From NCBI GenBank assembly GCA_035222895.1, contig JAVYIG010009868.1:1-64000 (forward strand): DNA of 64,000 bases. Reading direction: 5' to 3'. Each line of letters begins with the position of its first letter. Positions within the stretch are counted from its first letter, which is position 1. Under the pieces are notes generated by a model. That model had not been told where the DNA came from, did no database searches, and saw nothing but the letters and a program-made list of their open reading frames with translations. Positions 11,546 through 26,800 of the stretch are shown one piece after another. Source of the stretch: Strongylocentrotus droebachiensis (taxonomy: Eukaryota; Echinodermata; Echinoidea; Camarodonta; Strongylocentrotidae). A program made the position numbers and the translations under genes.

Positions 11546-13959
11546 TTTTTTTTTAAACAGTCGACTGATTGTGCATTATGTAGATTAGAGGGTAAGTTAA
11601 ACTTTGGCTCCTCTGAGAATTGGTTGAGTGTTGAATCTCTTCAATTTTATTCAATCTATGTATAAACACGGAACAGGCGTTACAAAAACATGAGAATGTG
11701 CATAAACCTTTGACGACTAGCGGAATTCTGTATGAATGGGGAAAACAATGATATAGACATTTGCATAATTCACACTGATGAACATCGGTAAAGAAAAATT
11801 AATAAAAAGATGTTGAATTATTAAGAGGAGATAATGGCACTCTAAAAAGGTATTATTTGAAATTTACTGAAAATTGTTTCATTGGCAATCCCATTATCAA
11901 AGTTAAGGACTAAACAGGGAAATGGAACACGAGTCATGAAGTGGTCTGCGTGTGCGTTCGTGTGTTTGTGTATGTGTGTGTGTGTGTGTGCGTGCCTGTC
12001 TGTGTGTGTGTTTTTTGTGATCTCGTCTAGGTATCGATTTAAAAAAAATATAGAAAAAAGGTTTAGGGTACCAAACCGAGGACACACATGAGAACTGTAC
12101 ATTCACTTAGTGGACACACACAAAAAAAAAACGTCCCCAGTTTCTTAACCAATGCAAATGTTTTTAATTTCATGCCCTAAGGGAAAGGGATAGGTCCTCG
12201 GTTACACAGAAAATTTCACACATGTGCTTACATTCCTAAAAACGTATGTTGTTGCATATAAAGTATTAAACATACACGTACACATGACTTCTCGATTCTC
12301 ACCAGAAACGCGTGTGTGTTCGAACAAGTATGCCAAATAAAAACACTATTCTAAAAACCAGATACCTTACTTTCAAAACTTCAAACAAAATGTGTGGCAC
12401 ATTAAATTGAAAGAGGTGAGCACTTATTCTATTGCAGTAGGGGCGGTCGATCACTAGGGGCACCTTTTCGCAGGAATACCGGTAAGGGAGGGATGTGAAA
12501 GACTGAGAAAAAGAAGAGAAGGATGGCGTGTGTGAGAGAAAGAGAGAGAGAGAGAAAGAAAGAAAGAGAGAGAGAGATAGAAGGGGGGTGATGTAACGAA
12601 ATAGTACTGGTCTGCATTTGAATGTTATGTTTTAAACAAGAGATGGCGCTCGTGATAACTCTTTTCTGAGTTATTGGTAGGTACTCTCGAAATCGATGAT
12701 AAGGACATATTTACGAGGCCAATTCTAAATGGGTCCAGAAAATCAGGGGAAGCCCCTTTTAATCCTATTAAAGATGATGACATGGTTGAAAAATAATCAT
12801 TTAAATCATTGATATATACTAGATCAATGATTTTGATATGCGAGAAAGAAGGATCAGCGGCGCCTCAAGCGATGCATTTTAAACAGCTGAAATGGGTTGC
12901 ACTTGAATGGTTGAACACTTAATGGACAATATTCTGAATAGTGTGTACCGGTATTATGTGTACATGTATATTATAATCATTTTTAATATGTTGTTTAAGG
13001 GATATCGTCTGCTTTGATATTCAAGGACTGGCTGATTCTATAGTGGCTCTCGGGAAATTCATGCGCGCCGAGGGTTGATAGCAGCGGAGGCAAATTTCCC
13101 TTGAGCGTATAAAAACAGCCAGACCTCTCGTAGCAGTCGATATCTCTATGCTATTCTCTTCTTCCAATTTAATGATTTTAAGGCTAGTCTTAATGCCTAA
13201 CATTCACACAGTTAATTGAAACAGTATTTCTCCTGCGGTTATTAATTTCGTCATTTGTGAATGGATCTGCGAACATGTGCACCTATATATTTTTGTATTC
13301 CATTCGTATTTCTATACGTACATTCCTGTCATGACTATTACATAAAATTTCTTCATTAATTCGTGTAATATACAGTAGGCTTGTGGGTGCACCATGTGAT
13401 AGAGAGGATTAAGGAGTCCTGAAAGTGTAAGTTAATCATGTATAGGGTTTAGAGACAATTAAATTTGAGCGCTGTATGAAGGTAAATTATAAATTAATTT
13501 ATTAGTTTCTCTTTTGTGTGCACATTAACCAAGATTAATTCAGGATCAGTGAGTAATTTAATGATAAACTTGGGTGTCCTTTTTCAGGGACATCGTGAAC
13601 AATGAAGTTTATGCTTCAACAAAATTGGTAAATAATACAACCCAAATAATCTACAATAAAGTACATTTTTCTGACTAAAATATAGTGATATCAATTTTGG
13701 CCGAGATACTCTAAATTGAGAAGCACGTAAAACTAAATAGACAGTATACAAGTTTACTTCAAGAACACATATATTTTTCATTATTTTACAAAGGGTTAAA
13801 GCCAAAAAATTAGTATATTTTGTATCTCCTATTATTTTTACATTATTTATTATCCACTTGTCTCTTTCCGTCAACCATGGCACATGTATGTAAATTGTTC
13901 CATGAGATTTGCCAAATCTGTCGGTCAATTAAATCTGGTATCACCGAAGCCACTGGCCC
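11546..13959. other. No gene supported; microsatellites
   Basis: Intergenic DNA with a TG-rich tract (about 11946-12012) and a GA/GAAA tract (about 12530-12582). The frames flagged in this stretch are repeat artefacts or lack splice and domain support. Confidence 0.4.
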
Positions 13960-14030
13960 GTCTCTGTGATCTAGTGGTTAAGGCATTGTCGTTCTCTGCC
14001 AGTGACACGGTTCGATTCCCGGGGGAGACA
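13960..14030 (+). tRNA. tRNA-Glu-like sequence, probably a pseudogene or SINE head
   Basis: A 71-nt stretch with box A (TGATCTAGTGG), box B (GGTTCGATTCC) and a matching acceptor end (GTCTC...GAGAC). Aligned to tRNA-Glu, the anticodon would be CTC. The anticodon stem is mostly unpaired and the T stem has a mismatch, so a working tRNA is unlikely. Confidence 0.4.
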
Positions 14031-14738
14031 ATTTTGTTCAACCTTTGCAAAGAAATTAAATAAGATGATAGCAATGGGGACCTTGCATTTAAGTAACGCA
14101 ACCATTAATATTGAATTTCCGCTCGTTATATACATAATTATATATATCATTTAATGACTAAAAATTATTAAAATGAATTGAAAAACACCCATCGAACCAT
14201 CATCATCACCATCATACTTTTTTAACAATGAAAAGACCTATTCTCTGAGTAATACACCAAAAAAAAAATTAATCATCTGATCATAAATAATTCGATAAGG
14301 TGCATACAAATGTACATATATGATTTCGTCATTGAAATATAATAAAGATGATAACCAATAACAATCACTTGTTTGCCCCAATATGTGGTGACGGAATATT
14401 GGTAATTGCGAAATACTCGGAGAACAGGGATGGGGGGTTCAACCTACACCAAGGCCACTCCTCCCCTGCCTAGTGTACCAATGTAACATCAGGTTCTCTT
14501 AATAAGATCTTCTTCTTGCTTAGAAATAAGTGAATAAAAACTCGTTTACATTTTTAAAAAATCAAGTAAGAATGAGTGCTGAGCTATAGTTAAAACCTCA
14601 ACTGTGCCATTGGCCTTTGAAAAATTGGTGGTGTAACTAGCATCTACATCATTCCTCTCATTGTGTTTGGTGTCATCCTCTGCATCCTTAGGGAGACTGG
14701 CGGCAACATCATTGTTGGTGTAATCAACCTGATCATCA

Positions 14739-14849
14739 TTAACAAGTTAGCCCCCATTTCTTACGGATGTGAGGCTTCCGGACGCAATAGAGTAGAAAGA
14801 TGAAAAATCCTTGGAAGGAGTTCAGGACGACGAAGATTGGCTTAGCCAC
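14739..14849 (-). CDS. Gene B last exon (TM7 and stop)
   Basis: Phase 0 in, acceptor TTTAACAG, 111 nt with TAA at 14741-14739. It encodes VAKPIFVVLNSFQGFFIFLL, then YCVRKPHIRKKWGLTC. The LNSFQGFFIF motif is the signature of adhesion GPCR helix 7. The tail is very short; a 66-codon acidic open frame follows directly in the +1 frame (see findings). Confidence 0.88.
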   Translation of the reverse strand: MAKPIFVVLNSFQGFFIFLLYCVRKPHIRKKWGLTC

Positions 14850-17800
14850 CTGTTAAACGCAAATGTTTCAGAAATAATAATTAGGTATATGGCATTCTCT
14901 GTCATGTTCTGCAGATACTAAACATCTAAAGAGGTATTGCTATTGGATGTAATTATCATAACTGAGTTCTCAAGATACTTCTTAGAAGAGATAGATACCG
15001 CAATGAGTTATTCTTGAAGCTAGTTGGCTTTACCTGACTGAATAACGGGATCAAAAGCAGATATCCGGTGACCCAGGTCAGACCAAGCAGGAGCAAGATG
15101 CAGATTGCATTCTGGACGCGTTCGATAGCCTCTTGACGTTCTACCTTAGCCTCTCCTTTCATCCGACCAGCGATGTTGGCAGATCGGATCAATTGTCGAA
15201 CCACCAGGATGAAGATGACAATGTTGATGAGGAGGATGATGGCCATGGGAATTAGGAGACCACCGATTTGAGCCCATGATTGTAGAAAGCATCTGTTGAT
15301 AGTAAATATGCATTCTATAAAGTGACTAAATTAAGTCAATCAGTACTGACTATCTTAGCCATAGTTATACAAAATGTCTATGGTCCTTGAAACATTTTAA
15401 CTCGCCATTGTAAATGATTTCCCATTATTTATTCTGACAAGTCCAAGCTTTGTCGTCCAATAAGTTACCAACAACATCTGAGATTGTAATACTCATGAGA
15501 AACCAATATAACAAATGCCTAAACACTAGAATAGAGTACAGAAACTTGATTTTGCCGAATCCGAATTTTGAAGATCATTAGGTATACCCTCGGCTAGGCA
15601 AGCCAATGTTTCGGCTTGACTTTCAATCGTTACCACTTACAGATCGTGATGGGCGTAAGAGTCTCTAGCAATAGCTCCGGTAAGAACCACGATAAGTGCA
15701 GGAATTCCTGAAATGATATATGTGTTTAAGGAAATACAATGTTTATAGTCATTCACAATACGCCTAATATGGACATGTGCCTAGCTCATTCATTTCTCCG
15801 TTTCTCTGATAGACCTACTCATGTTATCGCTGTGCCGTCCAGCTCACAAGTTATTACCACGGTCAGGGGCGGCGATCCCGGGGGGACGGAGGGGACACAT
15901 CCCCCCCTCGATTTTTGTAGAGGGGGATCGTCCCCCCGGAAAATTTGAAAAAGTACACAAAAATAATGTACAGCAAATACTGACTAAAGACTGCAACACA
16001 CTATTAGGCTTTGGAGGGCCCAAGAGTGCAGCGTTTAGACAAATAAAAATGCAAAAATCTTCTGGCTTGGGAGTTATGCTCCCTCGCATAATATCCTTCA
16101 AAATGTACAATTAATATTGTAGAAAAGTGAAGTGTGAAACAGGTATTTTGTTTGTTTTCATACTATAGTTTTGCTAAGGAATATAATTTACCTTGACCCC
16201 TCTCGTTCATTATGCTCACTCACTCGTGCTTTGGGCATTCCCCCCCCCCCCCCCCCGATAAAATTCAAACGTGGTTTATTTCTAATTCGATACCAGTTAC
16301 TAATTATTTACAAATGTTACTGAAATGGCATGATTTTCCCCAAGCTTCCGGGGGCTCTGCCCCCTGTACCCCACCAAGGGCCCTAAGGCTTGTCCCTGGA
16401 TACTCAGCTGACCATAATTAAATTCCTAAAACACCTGAGCTTCCGGGGGCTCCGCCCCCTGGACCCCACCAGGGCCCTAAGCGGGCCTCTGGATGGTCCT
16501 CTGACCATATTCAAAAGCCTAAAACCCTGAGCTTACGGGGGCTCCGCCCCCTAAACCCCACCAAGGGCCCTATAAGGCGGCTCCTGGAAGCTCATTTGAT
16601 CGTAATTAAATGCCTAAAACCGCTGAGCTTCTGGTGGCTTCGCCCCCTGGACCCCAGTACGATTAGTGACCTGCATGCAAGTGTCACAAATAAGGTATCA
16701 AAATATGCTCATCTGACCCTTATTAAATGCCTAAAAACTCTGAGCTTCATGGGGCTCCGCCCCTTGACCCCCGCCGGGGCTTTACCCCTGGACCCCACGC
16801 CAAAGTTACACCCAACTTAATTGCTTTGCTCTATCTGATCGCAAATACTTTACCCCCCCCCCCTCAAACTTTGAAAAACGGTTCCGCGGGGCCTGCATGT
16901 AACATGTAAGAGCGATGATGATGCGGATTTTTTTCTCCCCTCCCCCCCCCCCAAAAAAAAAACGTTTTGGCTCATTACGTCACTCCTCCCTCGTTCCTCG
17001 CATTTCGTCCCCCCCGGTCATGAAAAGAAATCGCCGCCCCTGACCACGGTTATGGCGACGCTTTTATCATTTGTAAAATAAGTTCGATATCCTGATGTTT
17101 ATACTCTCTGGGGTTTAGAGTCTTCTTTGTACAAATCACATGCCATGCCGAGTACCATTTAATATTAATAATTACAATTAAGAAATTACACATAAATGGC
17201 AACAGTGACGAATTCATGTGCATTGTTAGATAATGCCTGTCGGACAATAGTCCGTCTTAAAATGACCTTTCCATAAAACTATTGTCCATTGAGCTAACAT
17301 GATTAATTGAATATAATACACAGCCAGAGTTTTGGAATTATTTTATTCAGAGAAAACAGAGAAAAAAATATTTCCTGTGTTATATTAATAGTTAAAGAAT
17401 TACGTTTGATCGCCCATTCATTATTTTTTTTTATTGCTGAAAGTTGGTCGCAGCATAGCAGGTTGCCGCACCTTGCCAAACTCATTGTTATGCTAATACT
17501 GTCAGTACCTACATCCACCCTGTTGGTCATAATGGTGGAATAATTTTGTTTACCCCAATTTATGGAATAATTTTGACAATGATTTATTCCTAATAGATCT
17601 AGATAACAGTATCAATCTTGGATTTCATTGAATAACATTTTGCAAGTTTTGCGTTTGTTTGCGTGACTGCTAAAGCATGTGTATGATACTATGCTTATCA
17701 ACTAGGGGACCTACGTCCTTAAGTCATAAATAACAGTAATGAGGATTAATGCCTCATAAAAGGGCACTAATATAGCACATCGACACAGATTTTATTCTGG

Positions 17801-20800
17801 GGCCTCACAGTAACGAGGCCATTACTTTGCCACTGAATCATGAATGTATGCTACAGGGGCTAGGGTAGGGGGTAGCCCCCACAAATAATATTTGTTTAAA
17901 GAAATGCCATAAATTATCAATAATTCGTTGCATTTTCCCACGGTCCCCAACAGAAAGAAAAAAATCCTCTGTGTGCCCATGCCTTGAACCATAATGCATG
18001 GCCGTGCGGAGGATTTTTTTCCTGTGAGGGACCGGGGGGATGCAATAAATTATTGATAACTTATTGGAACGGAAAGAAATATCTTACCCCACGCAGCGAA
18101 AAAAGCCTTGATCATGAAATTCTGGATGTAGGTGTTAAAGATCTTCACAATCATGAGGTAGGTATTGAACCCTTCCACACCCATCCACGCAATGGAAGAC
18201 AAAACGAAGTAGTGAACTAGAGCAGTCAGAAACCCACAGGGTCCAGCCCGGACCTCACGATAATCTCTGACAGAATCCAGAGAGATCATGACGACAAATG
18301 TTGTGTAGAGACACAGCAAGGTCAGGCACAAACAGATGAAGATCTGGCTAGTCTGTTTGGTCTTCAAATTCAAATCCCTATCAAGATTGAAACATTGAAA
18401 TGAGGTTAGGAAAGCGTCGAAGCAAAAGTGTACCATGCATTTACAGGCTTGCATGTCATCACTTCATTAGCAACACAGAAGAATACAAATGTCAAACAGC
18501 AGCAACAACAAAGAAAAGTTACGGTGAAAATGTTTGTGAAATGAAGGAGATTTCGTGATTGTACTTTACTTATTTATCTCTTCTATTAGTGGGGGAAAAT
18601 AAGAATGGTGACGCGTGTTGAATAAAAAACAGTCCGGCTGTAACTATTCACGATGTCAAATGGGAAATATACATACTAAACAAATGTTTGAAATAAATAC
18701 ACTTCCTATTCTAGTCAAACTGAACACCATGAGGCAGAAGATTTGATCTACGAAGTTGATAAAATATCAATATATGATATCGATAGGATATAAACAAATT
18801 AATGTTGTGACCTATATATGACCCTCGTCACACCACCCTACATTACTAAGCAACCAATAATATTACGGCAGTTTCTCTTCTTCTCTTTCTCTGTCTCCTC
18901 CTCCTCTCCCTTCTCTTTCTCTTTTTATCACGAACTGTACATTGTAGTTCTCAAGAGTCCGGCTACTTCAAACAGAAGTGATACCGAAGAGAACTGTGCT
19001 GCAGGTTTACACGTACTTTACAAATCATTTGATTACGAGATAATTTTAACAAAAGAGGGGCAGGGTATTTACATTTGCATGATTATTTACTAAATTCCAT
19101 CAATGCCTCTTTTTCACAGTTTATGTGATATTCTGCATTTAAAAGCTACCAAACCAAATCGAAGATAAAATGTCTTCTTTGTATTACATTAACAATTGCA
19201 TTTTTTTTAAATGAGCTCACTTGTTCCACAGGTAAGTTGCCAATGTGGCAAGAAGACTGAAGATAGAAATAGAACATCCAATGTAAGTCAGGATGTTGTA
19301 TGCCTTGATGAATGAATGCTCCTGTCTATGGATATCCTGTGACATGAAGAAAAAAAATAGCCAAAACTAAAACTTCTTCGAAGGCACAAATGAAATTGAT
19401 TATTTGCCCATCAGCTCTCATAAAGTCTATACATAGACCATATTATATTCTCCATTAAACAATTTTAGCTTTTGATTGGTTGAGAGCTCGTCACATGACC
19501 AGAAATATTTCAACTATTTTAAGGTTGCTCGGAAAAAGTACTATTTGGGAGTACTATTTGGGATTTAAATTTGTTTTTGATTTTGTTTTCGAATCTTTAT
19601 TCAATAGCATGTTTTTATTTTATTTATTTTTTAATAAAATCTGTCATTTAAAAAAAATAAATTTTCTAAATTTTAATTTTAAAAATTCAAAACAAAAATC
19701 TTTTTTAAATATTTTGATTTAGATAGTCGGGTTTTAGTTGTCCGTGGAGTAGTTGAACGGTGATAATGAATATAATAATACCTAATTGCTTTTCACTGAC
19801 CATTATAACAGCAAAGCTGGTAAGATGATCACACGAACAGCGCACGCTCTCCTCATGGCGCTCATCAGATGATGTGATACCAGAAACAAGAACACACCCA
19901 TCTTGGGACCAATCTTCCTTCTCCTCATCCCAGAATGAACACATGGGATTCACGTATCCAGACTACACAAGAACAACAAAAAAAGCAAGAAATGCATGGA
20001 CCCATAATAAAATTTGTTAAATAAAGCATGAAAGAAGAATGAATAATAAGTTTGATTGGTTTAGTTTAGAAGCCCATTTATAAGTGGAATCAAACACAGG
20101 ATTCAAAAAGGTAAAAATAGATTGAAATACACATGATGTTTCAATTTTAACCTACATACAAATTATGTAGTCTATGTCTACAAATTTAATCATCTATAAA
20201 TACTGCTAAAGGCATTACAGATACGTTTAATATATGAAAACCCATTATTCTGCCATCTTATTGTTAAAGGTTTTACCATTATTGAAGTGAAGGTAAAATT
20301 GATGAACTCTGTCAGGGCTGCTACTTTCCCTTGACCAATACTGAGAGAAATTACGGGCGAGTTAGCCGATCGATTGAAGCCTTCATTATCTGCACTGATT
20401 GTGCGCAATGACTTAGAAATGAACAGGGCTGAAGTTGAAAATACATTGAAGTTGATCCGGACGTATTCACTACTGCCATTCGACGGCGATCCTGAGGATG
20501 GGGCCGTGGACGAAACGACGGATGACACTGAAGGTGGAATGTTGACCTGAGCGATGATGTCTGGTCTGGTATCAATGACGTTATCGTGGTCATCTTGGGT
20601 CGGGACACTGATTGTTATATTGGATTTGGTCAGGTCTGAAGGACTGGATCCAGCTAGCGAAAGCACGAGACCGCTCATTACATCATCAGCAAGTACACTC
20701 TGAATCTGTTTTGTGAATTAGAACTTCAATCTTGTTATTATTCTTATTGTTATTATCATTATCATTATCATCATCATTGTTATCATTACTATCATTAGCA

Positions 20801-23800
20801 TGATGAGGATTGAAAATGAGGCGATTAGCACCATGCACAGACGTTTAAGTAAGGCATTCCCCAAATTCAAAATGTGATGTATCCCGCACACAAAAATGCA
20901 CAAATAATTATGTTGTTTGGTTGATCTCTTTTAAACTATAAAGAAGAATGGTGGAAGTGTCGCGCCTTGTTGGACACACCAGATTGATTGAAACCACAAT
21001 GGATGAACGGCAGTGTCAGTTTTTTTTTTTTTAATTCTGTTATTTTGAATATCCATGCAAACAATTATATAACTTGAACATGAAATTCTTTATTTTAGTA
21101 TACTGGTTGAAATCAAATTGCTTTTTCATAGCCTATGACATAAATCTAAAATCACCTTTACGGCTACACTTGGCTGCTGAATGTTGAGCAACCCGCCATC
21201 GGCAACCTCAACACGATTGATTTGTTCCTCAAAAGCCTGGACAAATTTACTTATTGCCCCACCTTCTTCCTCTGCGGCTTCAAGTTCCTCTGTTTCTACC
21301 TGAGCTATATTGCTCACAATACTCGTTATAGGCTCTGTTACCTGTCAATTCAAACACAAAAGAAGAAGATGATTTAAAATATAGGAAGGGGAGACTTGCC
21401 GAATCTCGGAAATCAAACTGAATTACGATAGGGTTGTTGTTGTTGTTTTAGTTTATAGGCATTGAATAACATGATAGCCTTAGGCCATGTAAACAAAATA
21501 TACATGTTTAGCGTCCCCGCCCGCTTCCTTTTTGGGGGCCGCCTCCTATTTATTTTATTTTTTTGTTGAATTTTTTGAATTTTTTTTTGATTTTTTTTTT
21601 CAAAGAAGAAAAACACTGATAAAGTGGATCTATTTTTGATTTAAATAAAACAAAATAAAAAAAAACGTCGGCGGCCATCTTGAAAAATAGCCCAAATGTC
21701 AGGGAAAATGTACCGAGTGGCCATTTTGAGCGGCCATTTTGAAAAAAAAAAAAAAAAAAAGGGCCTCCTCCTTCCTATTTTTCGAAAAAACAGGACGCTA
21801 AACATTTTTTTTATTATTTGGCCTTAGCACAGTTGTTATTGTAAGGTTGTTACACAACTTCTGGAAGAAGAAGTGACAGACCTAAATCTCTGTTAGAACA
21901 AATACAATATTATACCCAAAAATCCCCCAAAAGAACATGATACATTAGGCTCTTGTAACTTCTTCATTCACAACTAGTTTAGCTTTCTGGTGTCCAATGT
22001 TTGTTGAAACCGGTTATGGGATTTACTTCTTTCACATCTATTACATTTTCATACATTTATCGGAGGGAAGACATCATTTTTTTTCCCAAGAGATAATTAT
22101 CGGGACATAATAAAAATTCGTCAACCACATCGCAACTTCATGTTCAATAGGATTGGTCTGGTATCGTGCACAATACCTCTTCACTAGTCAGATTTAGCTG
22201 CACAATGTTAGATGTTATCTCTGCCACAAGCTTGATGTCATTTGATGTGATATCTTCGATGTTGGAAGTGACAGATGATACTTGCTGGCTCACTTTACCT
22301 GCGTTTTTTGCATCTACGATTACCTAAAATTTGAGGGGAATATATCATTACAGCATGTACACGTTGAGTGATACGACTTTTAAGTTAACATAAAATAAGC
22401 GAACATGTCTTCCTTACAATATTGCAATGACATATACGTAGGTTCTTGTTTCCATATACTGTACCATCTGTATTATAAGAATTAAAAGAAATGTGTCCCA
22501 TAATATCACATTTCACAACTCAAAATCGTCCAATGTATTTGTGAATGAAATGACATTTAAACGATCAGTAGAATTAATCGACCATGGGCTATTCGTTACC
22601 TGTTACGCATTTGATTTGATTTCTGCATTTTTCAAAATATAATAACAAAATAACAAAGAACATATAAACGTAAGGTATAACACAAAATATACAAACAGTG
22701 ATAACTTCATGTCAATATTTTGTTTTGTTACATAATTTATGTACATATAATAACGAAACTTAATATTCCTATAACATATTATTATAAATTTAAAGTATTA
22801 TCCAAACTATCAGTTGAGAAAGTGCACACTGTAAAAAATAATTTGTTCATTGGTAATTTTTACGTATTTTTTCCATGTAGAATTTACTTGAAAACATTAG
22901 TTTTGCCACTTACGCACTAAATTTAAGTCTTGCTAACTCAAACTTTCAATTTAGTAGAACATACGTGGAATATTTAAGTAAAATAAAATACATAAGAACT
23001 TTAAGTAATTTCAGCTTGTATTAATTTAGTAATTTTAACTCAAAATCAGAAATTATACGTATTACTCAAACAATTTATGTTGATTATTCTTATCTTTTTA
23101 AAGTAAGGACCGATACAGTGCGTAATAGAAATATTTACATAATTTATGAATATTCATTAAGACCAAATTAAACTCTTTTTTAAATAAAACAATTCTCTTT
23201 TGTGGTTGAATGAAAATTTAAGGACTTTAAAACATTTACTAATTCATTTAACATGGCTATAAGCAAAGACAAGACATTTTTTAATTGTTACCCAGTTCAA
23301 AACAAATAAAAACTTGATATTTCAGGAAATTGTCAACCAATTTTCCTTTTAAGATGCTACGATCAAGTATATATACAATTTGGAGCCTTTCAATATGTGT
23401 CGAATATTAATCTTAAATAGAAGTAGTGTTAGTGATTAGTGATTAATCTTAAATAGAAGTAGTGAATGATTAGTGGATGTTACTTGTTAGATTAGATGGG
23501 TACCAAATCGTGCAATATGTAATCCTATCATAGCTTTTTTTTAATTATCTAAAATGATTACAATACTTAAATTATTTACGTTAATGTAACTCGATTTAAC
23601 TGAGTAAACATTTATTCAGCAAAATAAGTAAATTCTAAATAAGATGCCGTAGGTAATATTTACTTAATAAAAATAAGGCAATTCTTTTCCTCAATTTTAT
23701 TGAGTTATTTCGACTATTATTTTTTACAGTGCAGGAGGTCGCAATCATAAGCTAAGCTTGACTAGGATGGCGGCCTCCCAAAAATAAATAATAATAATCT

Positions 23801-26800
23801 TAGGGTAAAACCGAAAATATCAAACGTTCTTTGTGTATGAGTTTGTGAGTGTGTTGTGTGAGTGTATATTGTGTATATGTGTGTGTGTGCGTGTGCGCGT
23901 GTGTGTGTGTGTGTGTTTTTTTGTGTAGCGAATAGTGGATGTGCACGTAGCTCTCTGTGGTATGGTGGAGTGGAAACAAAATGTAGCCTTTTCAATAAAG
24001 GAAGCCAAGAATACGAAATTGAATATGAATTGCAACCTATGAATGCTAATTGACTACTATTACACATGATTTTATATTTTTCAAATGTAAAGTAATGATA
24101 CATTCAAAATAATAAGTTTTGTAAAAAAGGAACCTGAATATTTTTTTTGGTAAAATTGTACACAATAATTGGTAAAAATAATGTACCAAACTGGTTGAAA
24201 TTTACTGAATGATAGATCAATTTATTCTTTTCTTCTTTAAAAAGAAAAAATTAACAACCTTCTTTTCAGGTTGTAATGATCAGTGATATCTACAATATAC
24301 TAAACACAATTGCATTACATAATTATGAAGGTTATTAATAAGCCTCTTTTCAATAATCGAAATTTGAAAAGAAAATTCTAAAAACCTGTGCAATTTCGGT
24401 GAGAATATCTGTGACATTTCTAAATGGTCCGCAATTATCCATAGGCTGCCACTGGCTCTTGGTAATACCATCGCCGATACACAGAGCCCGTCCAATAGGT
24501 TCATTGGCTGTTCGGTATTTAAAATTAAAAAAACATACATGTTTATATTATATCAACAGAACACTGGCAAACAATGGCATATACGAAGAAAGGAGGAGAC
24601 ATAAATAAAGTAAAAATGTATCGTATATGATTGAAATTTTCTCAAGCTATTCATGACTCTGGAACTATTCAATACGTTCAACAACACGCGCGGATCTAGA
24701 ATATTAATTTAGGTCCGAGGGCTGGGGGCTTGGGGTTCTTGCATTTATTTTCTACGTGTCCCTCGCTTAAATTCATTTTTCTTAATGAAACAGTTTGGGG
24801 GCTTGGATATTTATAGGTAGGTGCTTTTAGACTCCAACCCCCTATCCGAACAAGCCACTAGGGAAATTATCATATTGATCGTGCTATCCTACCTAATCCC
24901 CCGTCTACCTCCTCAAATTAAAGAAATGAATGAAAACCATCAAAACCAACCTTGAGTAGTGTTGAATGGACACATTCCTGTTGAATTTGCCCATGTTCCG
25001 TGTTCACCCACCGGAAATTCGACTTTTTCAAACCGAGGAGATATCCATGAGATATTCTGGCAAATAGCTTGAATAAAAAGTATTGAAAATAAAATCCCCT
25101 TAACAAATATAATTCCATGTTACTTTGTTTATCTACTTTACAGTGCCTTGCTGCAAATTGTGCAGGTATTCTTTTTTCAAAGATGTGACAAATGCTAGGG
25201 ATAGTTAAACGTGCAGCGAGAAGGCGACTTGTTTAACTATCCGAGGCGCCATAATTTAAGTAGAGAAAGCGAGATACGTGTTTGAACAACTCGCCAAGGC
25301 GCCTTGCTTAAGCCGAGAGACGTCTTCTCGCCTAGGCTACTTTTAGCAACTCGCATTCTTGTCTTCTCGGCCTGAATAGTCAGGTGGCTTAGCGTCAAAT
25401 TTGTCGATTATCGTTACTTGCCGGATAAAAGCACCATTTTTGGTAAAGGGCTCCCTTAGAACCTACTTAACGATATTAGGATAGGAGCCCCCGGCAAAAA
25501 TTTCAATTTAAGGGTGTGGGGGCGGGGGCATTTTTTGGAGCCCCCAAATAATTTTATGACATTGATTTGTTGATGTACAAATGCCATTTTTGGTACAGGG
25601 CTTCCCTAGGACCTACTGAACGATATTAGGGTGGGAGCCCCCAGCAAAAATATCATATAAGGGTGTGGGGCGGGAGCGTGGCCTCGTAGCCCCCAAATAA
25701 TTTAGAAGGTAATATAACATGTATTTGTTGTTGTACAAATGCCATTTTTGGTACAGAGCTTCCTTAGGACATACTAAACGATATAAGGGTAGGAGCCCCC
25801 GGCAATAATATCATATATGGGTGTGGGGCGGGGGCATCGCTTCGTAGCCCCCAAATAATTTAGAAGGTAATATAACATTTATTTGCTGTTGCAACAATTG
25901 CCACTTTTGGTACAGGGCTTCCTTAGGACCTACTGAACGATATCAGGGTAGGAGCCCCCGGCAAGAATATCATATAAGGGCGTGGGGCAGGTGCGTCGCC
26001 TCGTAGTCCACATATAATGTGTAAGGTAATATAACATTGATTTGTTGTTGTACAAACGACATGGGCCCCAATCACCCGCATATGAATATATATGCCGGGA
26101 GCTCCTACCTTGCCATCATTCAGCAGGTCCGAATGAAGCCCTGTACCAAAAATGGCGTTTGTACAACAACAAATCAATGTTTTATTACATTACAAATTAT
26201 TTGTGGACTACGAGGCGACGCACCTGTCCCACACCTTATATGATATTCTTGCCGGGGGCTCCTACCCTGATATCGTTCAGTAGGTCCTAAGTAAGCCCTG
26301 TACCAAAAATGGCATATGTACAACAACATATAAATGTTATATTACCTTCTAAATTATTTGGGGGCTACGAGGCAACACCCCCGCCCACGCCGTTATATGA
26401 TATTTTTGTCGGGGGCTCCTACCCTAATATCGTTCAGTAGGTCCTAAGGATGCCCTGTACCAAAAATGGCATTTGTACAATAACAAATCGATGTTATATA
26501 ATTATTTGGGGGCTCCAAAAAACGCCCCCGCCCCACACCCTTAAATTGAATTTTTTGCCAGGGGCTCTTATCCTGATATCGTTTAGTAGGTCCTAAGTGA
26601 GCTCTGTACCAAAAATGGTGCTTTTATCCGGCAAGTAACGATAATTTCACTAAGCCACCTGACTAGAAAGCGCTCTGATGTGTTTTATCTAGTATGGGCC
26701 TTTTAGCATTCTCATCTTAAGCATGAGGCCTTAGCGACCTTAACAACTCGCTTTTTTCGCCTTCTGTGCCCTAGCAAGGCGCATTGGCGAGTTAAACAGA

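Noticed and set aside
13960-14030. Functional tRNA-Glu gene
   Set aside because: The anticodon stem does not pair.
14628-14745. Plus-strand hydrophobic frame (IYIIPLIVFGVILCILRE)
   Set aside because: It is antisense to the sequence just behind the GPCR TM7 exon and has no start, splice or family support.
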